Positions 9,595-17,857 of a stretch of 64,000 bases of DNA are shown here, piece after piece. Made by a program: the position numbers and the translations under genes. The stretch comes from Planctomycetaceae bacterium (GTDB taxonomy: Bacteria; Planctomycetota; Planctomycetia; Planctomycetales; Planctomycetaceae): contig JAKFWA010000132.1 in NCBI GenBank assembly GCA_021732995.1, forward strand, positions 84,042 to 148,041, written 5' to 3'. The notes beneath the pieces were generated by a model. The model did not search any database. It was not told the DNA's origin and saw nothing but the letters and a program-made list of their open reading frames with translations. Within the stretch, counting starts at the first letter, position 1. Each line of letters starts with the position of its first letter.

Positions 9595-11820
9595 ATGGCT
9601 GACGCCATGTTGCCCGTTGCGCTTGCAGAGGTCACCGATCCTTTGCAGACCGGCGATGAGATGTTGACGGCAGACGAGCTGAAGCAGCTGTCAATCTTTG
9701 ATGGGCTCAAGAAGGGCTTGAGCTTCGATCGCTTTCCCGGCACGACCATCTTGCGGCGATGTGAAAAAGGCCGAGTCCTCGTCCGTCAGGGTTCCGCCGG
9801 TGCCACGGCTTATACGATCCTGACGACTCAAGACGTGATCAAAGTTCGCGAGTCCCAACTGGGCTCGGTCAAGAAGCTCATCGCTGCCAAGGAATCGAAC
9901 GGCCCTGCTGAAGCGCACCAATATCTCCACGACCTGTCGCTGGCGGAACTCAAGCAGAAGCAGCGCGACATTGAGACCGAACTGGTGTCGCTGAAGAAGC
10001 GGCAGGCGGATTTCGATGCCTCGCACACGCCGCCGAATAAGCGGCCTGTCGCGTCAGCACACTTGCTGCTGGGCGGTGCGGACAACAAGCCCAAGGGACT
10101 GCTGCACCGCTTTCAGCGGATGTTCTCCAGTGGTAGCAAGAGCAAGAACCCCGCGTTCATTCCGATTGACGGCCCGGCCGACATGGACGCGAACACGCGC
10201 CGCATTCCTCTGCACGAGAGCGAACTGTTCGGCGAAATGAGCTGCATGAACCGCGCTCCGCGTTCGGCAACGGTGCTGGCCGACAGCGACTGCTACATGC
10301 TGGAGATGCTCCGCAACGTGCTGGACATGCTCCACAAAGACCCGGTTTATCAGAAGAAACTGGACGAGGTGTATCGCGAGCGCGTGCTCGACGGACACGT
10401 GCGGCGGCTGTCGATCTTTGAAGACATCCCGGACGCTGAGTTCGCGGCCTTACGCGGCCGGCTGGAACTGGTGGAGAAGCAGGCTGGGGACGTGATCTTC
10501 GAAGAGGGCGAGGAGTCCGACTCGTTCTACGTCATTCGCAGCGGACTGGTGAAGGTTGTGAAGAACGCCTGGACGTTCTTCCGCGCCAATGAATTCAACG
10601 ACACGCACTGGGCCTCACTGGGACCGGAGCTGCTCTACGCCGCGCGTGAGCATGTCGGCAGCATGATCTGGCAGAAGCTGTCTGCCGATGTGCGAGCCAC
10701 GCTTGAAGCGTCCGCGAAGACTCCCATTCCCGCTGACAAGCGCGACGAAGTCATCGCCAGTCTCAACGACCTCGTGCGCACCGGTACGATTCACACGCAG
10801 CTTGGCAAAGCGGTGGAAGACGTCATCGTCGAAATCGACAGCCCGCAAGTGGCGATCGACTGCGAACACTTCCCCGAGGAAACCGAGAAGTGGTCGGAAC
10901 TCGAACGCCGCACCTTCACCCGCTCGTTGCTGGAGTTCCTCTGCCCGGCGGGTATCCCGCGACGTGCCGCATCGTCGGGTGCACGCCGCATTCTCAGATA
11001 TATGGGGCGTGGCGAGACATTCGGTGAACTGGGCGTGATCACGGGTGCCAACCGTAGCGCGACGATCTTCGCCTACGACCATCCGGACGGTGGCGCCAGC
11101 CAGCGTCTGCCGGACTCGCGCACGGGTGCTGTCGTCTCGCGCACGGAACTGGTCAAGCTGTCGAAGGCTGACTTCCTGCAGATTGTGAATCAATCGCCGC
11201 GAGTGAAGGCCAAAGTCGAAGCGATGATCGCCAACTTCCAGCGGCCGGCGTCGACAGGCAGCTCGGGGGGCCACCTGGAAAGCCTGTCTCAGTCGCCCGA
11301 GTTTGAAGATCTCGGCCTGATTCAAGGTCAGAAGCTGATGCTGATTGACCTCGATCGTTGCACGCGCTGCGGGCAGTGCGTCGAGGCCTGCGTGGCCGCT
11401 CATGACGATGGTCGCACGCGGCTGTATCTGGACGGTCCGCGTTTCGAGAAATACCTGGTCCCGCTGACCTGCCGGTCCTGTATGGACCCGGTCTGCATGA
11501 TTGGCTGCCCGGTGGGCGCCATCAATCGCGGTGACAATGGCGAAATCCTGATTCGTGACTGGTGCATTGGCTGCAGCGTCTGCGCGGATCAATGTCCGTA
11601 CGGTTCGATTCAGATGGGCGAGTTAGAAGGCGCGATTGAACTCACGGACGCGCAGAAGGCGTTGCTGGGCGACGCCGATGTGAAGCCGGTGACTCATCGC
11701 GCGACGGTTTGCGATCTGTGCAGTTCCGGGCCGGGCAAGTCGCCTTCGTGTGTTTATGCCTGTCCGCATGACGCGGCCATGCGAGTCAACGCTCTCGATT
11801 TCTTCTTCACCAAATCGTAG
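9595..11820 (+). CDS. Two CNBD-type domains fused to a four-cluster [4Fe-4S] ferredoxin
   Basis: 741 residues; ATG 9595 is preceded by GAGGAGCTGAGGA. Two cyclic-nucleotide-binding-like beta rolls, each interrupted by a long helical insert: the first about residues 28-265 (with a coiled-coil-like insert around 105-145, then 'LHESELFGEMSC'), the second about 270-545 ('GDVIFEEGEESDSFYVIRSG', then 'GRGETFGELGVITGANRSAT'). From about residue 585 a ferredoxin of the HybA/NrfC/DmsB kind carries 16 cysteines in four groups: 'CTRCGQCVEAC', 'CRSCMDPVCMIGC', 'CIGCSVCADQC' and 'CDLCSSGPGKSPSCVYAC'. There is no Tat signal, so it should be cytoplasmic. It leads the electron-transfer cluster and probably passes electrons to or from the membrane protein encoded next; the CNBD parts suggest ligand-gated control (inference). 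Confidence 0.88.
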   Translation: MADAMLPVALAEVTDPLQTGDEMLTADELKQLSIFDGLKKGLSFDRFPGTTILRRCEKGRVLVRQGSAGATAYTILTTQDVIKVRESQLGSVKKLIAAKESNGPAEAHQYLHDLSLAELKQKQRDIETELVSLKKRQADFDASHTPPNKRPVASAHLLLGGADNKPKGLLHRFQRMFSSGSKSKNPAFIPIDGPADMDANTRRIPLHESELFGEMSCMNRAPRSATVLADSDCYMLEMLRNVLDMLHKDPVYQKKLDEVYRERVLDGHVRRLSIFEDIPDAEFAALRGRLELVEKQAGDVIFEEGEESDSFYVIRSGLVKVVKNAWTFFRANEFNDTHWASLGPELLYAAREHVGSMIWQKLSADVRATLEASAKTPIPADKRDEVIASLNDLVRTGTIHTQLGKAVEDVIVEIDSPQVAIDCEHFPEETEKWSELERRTFTRSLLEFLCPAGIPRRAASSGARRILRYMGRGETFGELGVITGANRSATIFAYDHPDGGASQRLPDSRTGAVVSRTELVKLSKADFLQIVNQSPRVKAKVEAMIANFQRPASTGSSGGHLESLSQSPEFEDLGLIQGQKLMLIDLDRCTRCGQCVEACVAAHDDGRTRLYLDGPRFEKYLVPLTCRSCMDPVCMIGCPVGAINRGDNGEILIRDWCIGCSVCADQCPYGSIQMGELEGAIELTDAQKALLGDADVKPVTHRATVCDLCSSGPGKSPSCVYACPHDAAMRVNALDFFFTKS

Positions 11821-11912
11821 GACTTCTATTTCCTGGAACGGATCCGGAGACTTTTCTTAGCCCAGCGATGAAGCAACTCACCGCGACATACAGCGTCACA
11901 TGAGGTTCCGCA

Positions 11913-14393
11913 GTGCTGCTCGATAGGACACACCGCCAGTGGGCGTTGATCTCTACGGCCATCTTTGCCGTGGCGACGGTCGTCTATGTGATCTATGTCA
12001 ACTCGACTCCCAAAGGCGCAACGGGCGGCAGCTTTGTGGGTTTGATGTATGGCATCATCGGCACCGCGATGATGATCTTTGCCGGGCTGCTGGCCGGACG
12101 AAAACAGGTCCCACACTGGCGACTGGGCAGTGCTCAGTTCTGGCTGCGCGGGCACTTGTGGCTGGGAGCGCTCAGCTTCCCCTTCATCATCTATCACAGC
12201 GGTTTTGGCCTCGGCGGATTGCTGGAACAAGTGCTGTGGTTCTTCTTCAGCCTGGTCATCGCGAGCGGCTTCTTCGGTCTGCTGATGCAGAACTTTCTGC
12301 CGCGTCTGATCACAACTCAGATCCCGCGTGAGACATTCGTTGCCCAGTTGCCCTACGTCCGCAAACGCGCCCGATTGGTGTGCGACAAGCTGGTGTCGAT
12401 GGACTGCGGCCGGATCAAGCTGGGTGATGATTCGTTGAAGCCCATGCTCGAAGTTCTGGCCAAACACGCGGTGGAAGTGGCTGAGAAGTCTGCAGCAGCG
12501 AAGGGCAAGGAAGAAAAGGACAAGGTCAAAGAGATCAAGGAAAACTGGGCCGAGCGGCTGGAACCCGAAAGCCGGACTCTGTTTCTGGAGATGGCTCTCT
12601 ACGCGAAGTCCGAAAAGTGGATCACGCGCGAAGACGATTTCACCGGCAGCTTGCACGACGTTTATGAGTTCACGGGCATTTCACTGCCTCAGGCGACCGC
12701 TAAGAAGAAAGCTTCCAGTGCCGCTGCGGAAGGTCCGGCCGGGTTGGAAGGCTTGCTCGGCGAGAAGCCGAATAAAGCTCAACTGTCGCTGGAAGCCAGC
12801 CGCGCCAAGCGTATGGAAGGGGCCAGCAGTCACAGCGGTGATAAGAAGATTTCAGCCCTCGACATGATGAAACTGCGAGCTGCCGCGAAGAAGGCGCTCG
12901 AAGGTGCGTCAACGGACGGCTCGTCAGTGGGCAGCTCCGTGGTGACGATGGCACCACCGAAACCGGCAGCTCCCGTAAAGAAACCAAGTCCATTAGAGGC
13001 AGCCCGCGCGCAGGCCGCAAAGAAAGCCGAAGCAAACGCATCCGCAGATTCTGCCGCTGCGGCACCTGCCGCCGAGCCAGAGAAGAAACTTTCGCCGTTG
13101 GAACTGATGAAGAAACAGGCGGAGGCCAAGAAGGCTGCGGCGGGAGGCGCCGACAAGCCCGCCGAAGCGGCCGCGCCAGCTCCAGCAGCAGAAAGTTCCG
13201 CAGCACCTGCTGAACCGCCGAAGAAACTCAGTCCGCTCGAGTTGGCTCGTCAGCAAGCCACCAAGAAGGCCGCGTTGAGTGGTGGTGCTCCCGCCGACAA
13301 GCCCATCGTCACACAAGTTGAACCTGCACCTGCGGCACCCAGTGCTCCGGCGGCCGAGCCCGAGAAGAAGCTTTCTCCGTTGGAACTCATGAAGCAGCAG
13401 GCGGCAGCCAAGAAGGCGACGGCAGCCACTGCCGAGAAGCCTGCTGGAGAAGAAGCACCTGCTGCCGCTGAACAGCCTGCTGCTCAGGCTGCTCCTGCAG
13501 AGGTTCCAGCCGCCGAACCAGAGAAAAAGCTTTCGCCGCTGGAACTCATGAAGCAACAGGCCGCTGCGAAGAAGGCTGCTGCTTCTGGAGAACCTGCGGC
13601 AAGTGCTCCCGCCCCCGCGCCGGCCGATGCGCCTGCAGCTCCCACCGGGGAACCGGAGAAGAAGCTGTCTCCGCTGGAGTTGATGAAGCAGCAATCCGCT
13701 GCCAAGAAAGCGGCTGCGGCTGGTCCGGCTCCTGCCGCGGAAGGTGCCGCGGCACCAGCAGCCGCTCCTGCCGCAGAGGGCGAGAAGAAGGTCTCGCCGT
13801 TAGAGCTGATGAAACAACAAGCGGCGGCGAAGAAAGCGGGGGCTCCCGCTGCTGGAGATCCTCCGGCGGCTGCCGCACCGGCAGCCGCTGGGGATAAGCC
13901 GAAGTCGCCGCTGGAGCTGATGAAGGAGAAAGCCGCTGGTGCGAAGCCCGCTGCGGCAGCAGCGGCAGCCGACAAACCCGCCGCGCCGCCAAAACCAGTC
14001 GCTCCACCGAAGCCCACCGCGCCTGCACCGGAAATCGTTAAACGCGTGACCGCGCCGGTTCAGGTGCTGCGAACGGGCGAGTTACATCAGTTCTATTCCA
14101 CGATGGTGCGACCGTTCCTGAATGGTTCGGGGCGTGAAGGCCGCCTGTCCGACGCGGTGACGGCCAACCGTGAATTCACTCAGATGCGCGAGATCCTGCC
14201 GATTGAACTGCATGACGTGATTCAAGTGCTGCAGGATCGCACCGATGAGCATCGTCAGTACGCCGAACTGGAACGCATCCATCACTGGCTGCACTACTGG
14301 CTGGCACTGCACATCCCGTTTTCGATTGCGTTGTTCGTTCTGGTCTTCACTCACATCGTGATTGCGTTGCGTGTGGTCCCGTGGAACTTTTAG
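11913..14393 (+). CDS. b-cytochrome-like membrane protein with long Ala/Lys repeat insert
   Basis: 826 residues from GTG 11913 (TGAGG upstream). Four transmembrane helices lie in the first 130 residues (about 9-31, 40-64, 74-96, 103-128), with histidines in helix 3 ('RGHLWLGALSFPFIIYHSG') that could ligate heme b. Between about 310 and 690 stands a low-complexity segment of eight to nine repeats on the theme 'KKLSPLELMKQQAAAKKA'. The C-terminus has a fifth helix rich in His ('HHWLHYWLALHIPFSIALFV...FTHIVIAL'), again typical of b-heme binding. Together the helices resemble a small quinone-linked cytochrome b subunit split by the insert. It lies between the ferredoxin and the multiheme cytochromes and is the likely membrane conduit. 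Family unknown to me. Confidence 0.8.
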   Translation: MLLDRTHRQWALISTAIFAVATVVYVIYVNSTPKGATGGSFVGLMYGIIGTAMMIFAGLLAGRKQVPHWRLGSAQFWLRGHLWLGALSFPFIIYHSGFGLGGLLEQVLWFFFSLVIASGFFGLLMQNFLPRLITTQIPRETFVAQLPYVRKRARLVCDKLVSMDCGRIKLGDDSLKPMLEVLAKHAVEVAEKSAAAKGKEEKDKVKEIKENWAERLEPESRTLFLEMALYAKSEKWITREDDFTGSLHDVYEFTGISLPQATAKKKASSAAAEGPAGLEGLLGEKPNKAQLSLEASRAKRMEGASSHSGDKKISALDMMKLRAAAKKALEGASTDGSSVGSSVVTMAPPKPAAPVKKPSPLEAARAQAAKKAEANASADSAAAAPAAEPEKKLSPLELMKKQAEAKKAAAGGADKPAEAAAPAPAAESSAAPAEPPKKLSPLELARQQATKKAALSGGAPADKPIVTQVEPAPAAPSAPAAEPEKKLSPLELMKQQAAAKKATAATAEKPAGEEAPAAAEQPAAQAAPAEVPAAEPEKKLSPLELMKQQAAAKKAAASGEPAASAPAPAPADAPAAPTGEPEKKLSPLELMKQQSAAKKAAAAGPAPAAEGAAAPAAAPAAEGEKKVSPLELMKQQAAAKKAGAPAAGDPPAAAAPAAAGDKPKSPLELMKEKAAGAKPAAAAAAADKPAAPPKPVAPPKPTAPAPEIVKRVTAPVQVLRTGELHQFYSTMVRPFLNGSGREGRLSDAVTANREFTQMREILPIELHDVIQVLQDRTDEHRQYAELERIHHWLHYWLALHIPFSIALFVLVFTHIVIALRVVPWNF
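12843..13957 (+). repeat. In-gene tandem repeats encoding 'SPLELMKQQAAAKKA' units
   Basis: The DNA encodes a diverged first unit ('SALDMMKLRAAAKKA') and then eight units with a conserved 'SPLE' core and a basic-alanine helix, separated by Ala/Pro/Glu spacers of variable length. The units are not identical at DNA level, so this is an aged expansion rather than a recent slip. The motif recalls the C-terminal Ala/Lys repeats of some RnfC proteins, but no homology is claimed. Confidence 0.85.
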
Positions 14394-14464
14394 CTCTTTG
14401 CTGACTGCTTCTTGTTTGACTCTGACTGCGTTTCAGCACTCCCTCGACAGCACCTTTCAACACC

Positions 14465-16144
14465 ATGCCGATCTATTTCACAAGCCGCGAGCTTTCCGAA
14501 CGAGTCGAGAAAGACGCTCAGAAGCATGCCAACCGGTTCCGCCGCCGCACGTGGTGGGCGAGCCTCTGGCTGTGCGTCGGGTGCTTGGGCTGGCTGTTCT
14601 TCAAGGGCGCCGTGGGTGAACAGCGTATCTTTGAAGGTGGTCAACTCGCCTCGCATCACCGCTTCATCGAGAACGATTGCGCGAGGTGCCATACCAAGTG
14701 GGCACCGCTGCAGCGGCTGGTGTCGCTCGACTTCAACCATTCGGTGCATTCGGTTGAGAATAAGGCCTGCGTTGAATGCCATCCGGGCGCGAGCCATCAC
14801 GACACGCAGTCGCCTAAGCACGACGACATCTCCTGTGCGTTCTGTCACAACGAACACATCGGGGACTTGGGCCTGAAGCGGATGCCCGACTCGGCCTGCA
14901 CCTCTTGCCATCGCAATCTCGACAAACACTTCACCGCGCCCGCCGATGGTGCTTCGTCGAGTTTCGTGGCCGCCGTCAGCACCTTCAGCAATGACAACGG
15001 TCACCCGGAGTTCGCGGTGCGGCGCCTGTTGGCGGGATCACCCAGCGATGAACGGCTGGGGCCCGGCCACAAGGTCTTCAAGCTGCTGGAAAGCGTTGAA
15101 GGTAAGGATGGCAAAGAAAGCGGGCAGCGTTATCGAGACGCTGCCAAGATCAAGTTCAATCATGAACTCCATCTGGGCATCCTGCTGGGGCCAAATCAGA
15201 AAGTGCTGCTCGAGCGAATCGGACTCGATGGCGGCAAGCTGAACGTCGATCTGCAGAACCTCATGGATGGCAGCCAGGTCTGCACGATGTGCCATCAGGT
15301 CGACCCAGCCGGTCGCTACATGCAGTCCATCAGTTTTGAAAAGCACTGCCACCAGTGCCACAAGATGTGGGTCGACGACAAGACGGAATCACCTCACGAA
15401 GCTCCGGAAGTTGTGCGCGGCTTCCTGACCGAGCACTTCACGTTGCAGGTGATCAACTCGCCGGAACGCTTCCAGATTGAGCCTCAGGATCGTGCCGTGC
15501 CCGGACGCCAACAGCGTCCGCGACTGTCGGCTGCCGAGGCTAAAGCCGTCGCGGGTGAAGTTGCCAAGTCCGAAGCCGAACTGCAGAAGAAGCCCGCTCC
15601 GGGAGCTGAAGAACTGCAGAAGCTGTTGTCTCAGGCGGAGAACTCAGCCGCCCGACGCGAGAACGGCGTGAAGTCGACCTGTGCCAAGTGCCATGAACTC
15701 GGTGTTGCGGAAAGCGGCGTCGGAAAGCTCGAACCCAACTGGACGGTGCAACCGACCAACATTCCCACCCGCTGGCAGCCGCATGCGGTCTTCAGCCATC
15801 GGGGACACCAACTGTTGAACTGCGCGGAATGTCATGGTCTGGCGGACAAGGACGCCAACGCGAAGCAGGATTACCTGCCGCACACCAGTGTTTTCCACAG
15901 TCGTGATACCGGTGACGTGCTGTTGCCGGGAGTGGCTTTGTGCCGTCGCTGCCATTCCACCACGCCTGAACAATCTCCGGAAGGTAACGCTCCGCGTCAC
16001 ATTGGGGCGCGCGCGGGTTGTGTCGAATGCCACATCTACCACGATCACAGCAAGGACGCGTTTATCGGCCATCAGAATCCGATGCTTGGAACCAGCCGGG
16101 TCCAAGTCGACGCAATTCTGAAGTCCAATCCAAACGACAAATGA
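14465..16144 (+). CDS. Decaheme c-type cytochrome, membrane-anchored
   Basis: 559 residues. An N-terminal cytoplasmic basic stretch is followed by one transmembrane anchor (about residues 30-50, 'WWASLWLCVGCLGWLFF'), so the rest lies outside the membrane. Ten CxxCH heme motifs are present: CARCH, CVECH, CAFCH, CTSCH, CTMCH, CHQCH, CAKCH, CAECH, CRRCH and CVECH. The first four and last four are clustered, with a helical heme-poor section between (about 330-395). It follows the membrane protein by 71 bases and likely receives electrons from it. No exact family is recognised; a role as periplasmic electron carrier or terminal-reductase partner is inference. Confidence 0.88.
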   Translation: MPIYFTSRELSERVEKDAQKHANRFRRRTWWASLWLCVGCLGWLFFKGAVGEQRIFEGGQLASHHRFIENDCARCHTKWAPLQRLVSLDFNHSVHSVENKACVECHPGASHHDTQSPKHDDISCAFCHNEHIGDLGLKRMPDSACTSCHRNLDKHFTAPADGASSSFVAAVSTFSNDNGHPEFAVRRLLAGSPSDERLGPGHKVFKLLESVEGKDGKESGQRYRDAAKIKFNHELHLGILLGPNQKVLLERIGLDGGKLNVDLQNLMDGSQVCTMCHQVDPAGRYMQSISFEKHCHQCHKMWVDDKTESPHEAPEVVRGFLTEHFTLQVINSPERFQIEPQDRAVPGRQQRPRLSAAEAKAVAGEVAKSEAELQKKPAPGAEELQKLLSQAENSAARRENGVKSTCAKCHELGVAESGVGKLEPNWTVQPTNIPTRWQPHAVFSHRGHQLLNCAECHGLADKDANAKQDYLPHTSVFHSRDTGDVLLPGVALCRRCHSTTPEQSPEGNAPRHIGARAGCVECHIYHDHSKDAFIGHQNPMLGTSRVQVDAILKSNPNDK

Positions 16145-16213
16145 TGAGAGCGCTCTTCACGTTGTAACTCAGTGCGTCATCATTCGGATGGGCCGACCAT
16201 CGCGGAGTCTTCC

Positions 16214-17770
16214 ATGCGTCGCCGGAACCTCACAATCCAAACAGTCGCTGCGATCGCTGCAGTTGCTGGACTCAGCACACTCGCGCCACACAGCCGGGGT
16301 GTTGAGCCCGTCACTCTGCGACTCGCCGCTCAGCCGGTTGAAGCTGGCAAGGGCTCAGCGGCGGCGGCTGAGATCTCCTCGAAGCTCTTCGTGGGCACGG
16401 CGTCCTGCACGGCGGTCAGTTGCCACGGCAACAGCCCCAAGTACGGGATGGTTGGCAGCGAGCACACGCAATGGCTGCAGAACGACAAGCACGCGGACGC
16501 CTACAACGTGCTGTTCAACGAAGTCTCGGTCAACATGGCCAAGGCTCTGAAGCTGGAAACTCCCGCTCACCAGGCGCAGCTCTGCCTGAACTGCCACGGC
16601 CCGGCCGCTGAGCCGCCTGCCATCGCCGCCTTCAATCCTTCACACCAGAATCTGGTGATGGACGGCGTGAGCTGCGAAGCCTGCCACGGTGAAGCCTCGA
16701 AGTGGCTCGGCCCACACATCCGAGCGGACTGGAAATCAAAAAACGTCGAACAGAAGGCTGAGTACGGTTTCCGCGACACCAAAGACTTGTGGACTCGCGC
16801 CAAACTCTGCGCAGACTGCCACGTTGGCGCTCCAGGTCGCGACGTGAATCATGATCTCTACGCCGCCGGGCATCCGCGGCTGTCGTTCGAACTATCCGCC
16901 TTCCATGCGTTGATGCCAGCACACTGGAGCCGCGATCATGATCGCGCGACGGGAGCCGGGATCAGCTCTGCTCAGCGTGCGGGCAAAATCGATAAGTCAC
17001 CGTTTGAAGCCAAGCTGTGGGCACTCGGTCAGGCCGCGTCTGCTGAAGCCGCGATTGATCTGCTGATCCATCGCGCCAAAACTGCGAACGTGGCGAACCA
17101 GCCAGCGGAAACCTATCCAGCGGGCGCGGTTGTGGGTTCATGGCCTGAGTTGGCGGAAACGGCCTGCTTCGCGTGTCACCACAATCTGTCTTCGCCCAGT
17201 TGGCGACAGTCGGCAACTCGTTACTCCAACCGCAAGCCCGGTGGTTATCCGTGGGGCACCTGGCTGTTCCCGCTGGTGCCGCAAGCCGCAGAACTCGCGG
17301 GCATCGATATGCCACCGAACATGGGACCGCTCGCGGAACTCACCCGTGAAATGTCCAAGCCGCTGCCGGATCAAAAGGCCGTCATCGATCACGCCACAGG
17401 CTTGCAAGTACGTCTCAATGCCATCGGTCAGGACTTGAACAAGAAGACGCCGACCGCTGACGAGATCGGTAAACTCTTTGTGAGTGTCGCCAGCAACGGC
17501 GGTGATCTGTCAAAGCAGTCCTGGGACGAGGCCACTCAGGTCTATCTCGCGCTGGTCGCTCTGAATCGCGGTCATCGTGATGCATCCGGTCAGCCCGTCA
17601 GCGTGAAGGGATCGCCGGAGTGCAATGAAACCATCCCCGGACTTTGCGAGATACGCGGAGTGCTGGAATTCGAACCGGGCTACGACAGCCCTTTGAAATA
17701 CCTGAGTAAGCCAGATGTGAACCTGGAAGAGAAGTTGAACCAGATCAAAGTCTCGTTTGAGAAACGCTGA
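16214..17770 (+). CDS. Multiheme cytochrome c (four CxxCH plus one CX4CH), secreted
   Basis: 518 residues from ATG 16214, chosen because GGAG lies at 16204-16207 and an N-terminal signal sequence follows ('RRRNLTIQTVAAIAAVAGL'); the longer GTG start at 16172 has no support. Heme motifs in order: 'CTAVSCH' (CX4CH, the spacing known from tetraheme cytochrome c3), CLNCH, CEACH, CADCH and CFACH. The segment 'HDLYAAGHPRLSFELSAFHALMPAHW' matches the equivalent segment of the next gene, so the two are paralogues of a cytochrome c554-like planctomycete family. Part of the electron-transfer cluster. Confidence 0.87.
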   Translation: MRRRNLTIQTVAAIAAVAGLSTLAPHSRGVEPVTLRLAAQPVEAGKGSAAAAEISSKLFVGTASCTAVSCHGNSPKYGMVGSEHTQWLQNDKHADAYNVLFNEVSVNMAKALKLETPAHQAQLCLNCHGPAAEPPAIAAFNPSHQNLVMDGVSCEACHGEASKWLGPHIRADWKSKNVEQKAEYGFRDTKDLWTRAKLCADCHVGAPGRDVNHDLYAAGHPRLSFELSAFHALMPAHWSRDHDRATGAGISSAQRAGKIDKSPFEAKLWALGQAASAEAAIDLLIHRAKTANVANQPAETYPAGAVVGSWPELAETACFACHHNLSSPSWRQSATRYSNRKPGGYPWGTWLFPLVPQAAELAGIDMPPNMGPLAELTREMSKPLPDQKAVIDHATGLQVRLNAIGQDLNKKTPTADEIGKLFVSVASNGGDLSKQSWDEATQVYLALVALNRGHRDASGQPVSVKGSPECNETIPGLCEIRGVLEFEPGYDSPLKYLSKPDVNLEEKLNQIKVSFEKR

Positions 17771-17857
17771 GCCAAACTTGTGTCGGGTGGCTCGCCACTG
17801 GCCGTCCGCCGACGCCAACGAACCACGCGAAGAGCCCACAGACAAGAGGACTGATTC

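Noticed and set aside
10615..11592. Long antisense frame over the CNBD-ferredoxin gene
   Set aside because: A shadow of the sense gene: no RBS, no domain, and the sense frame has strong Fe-S motifs. The same applies to 4601-5680, 7797-8825, 17897-19288 and 49363-50178 on the minus strand.
12993..14028. Ser/Gly/Ala-rich minus-strand frames over the repeat array
   Set aside because: Low-complexity reflections of the Ala/Lys repeat codons.
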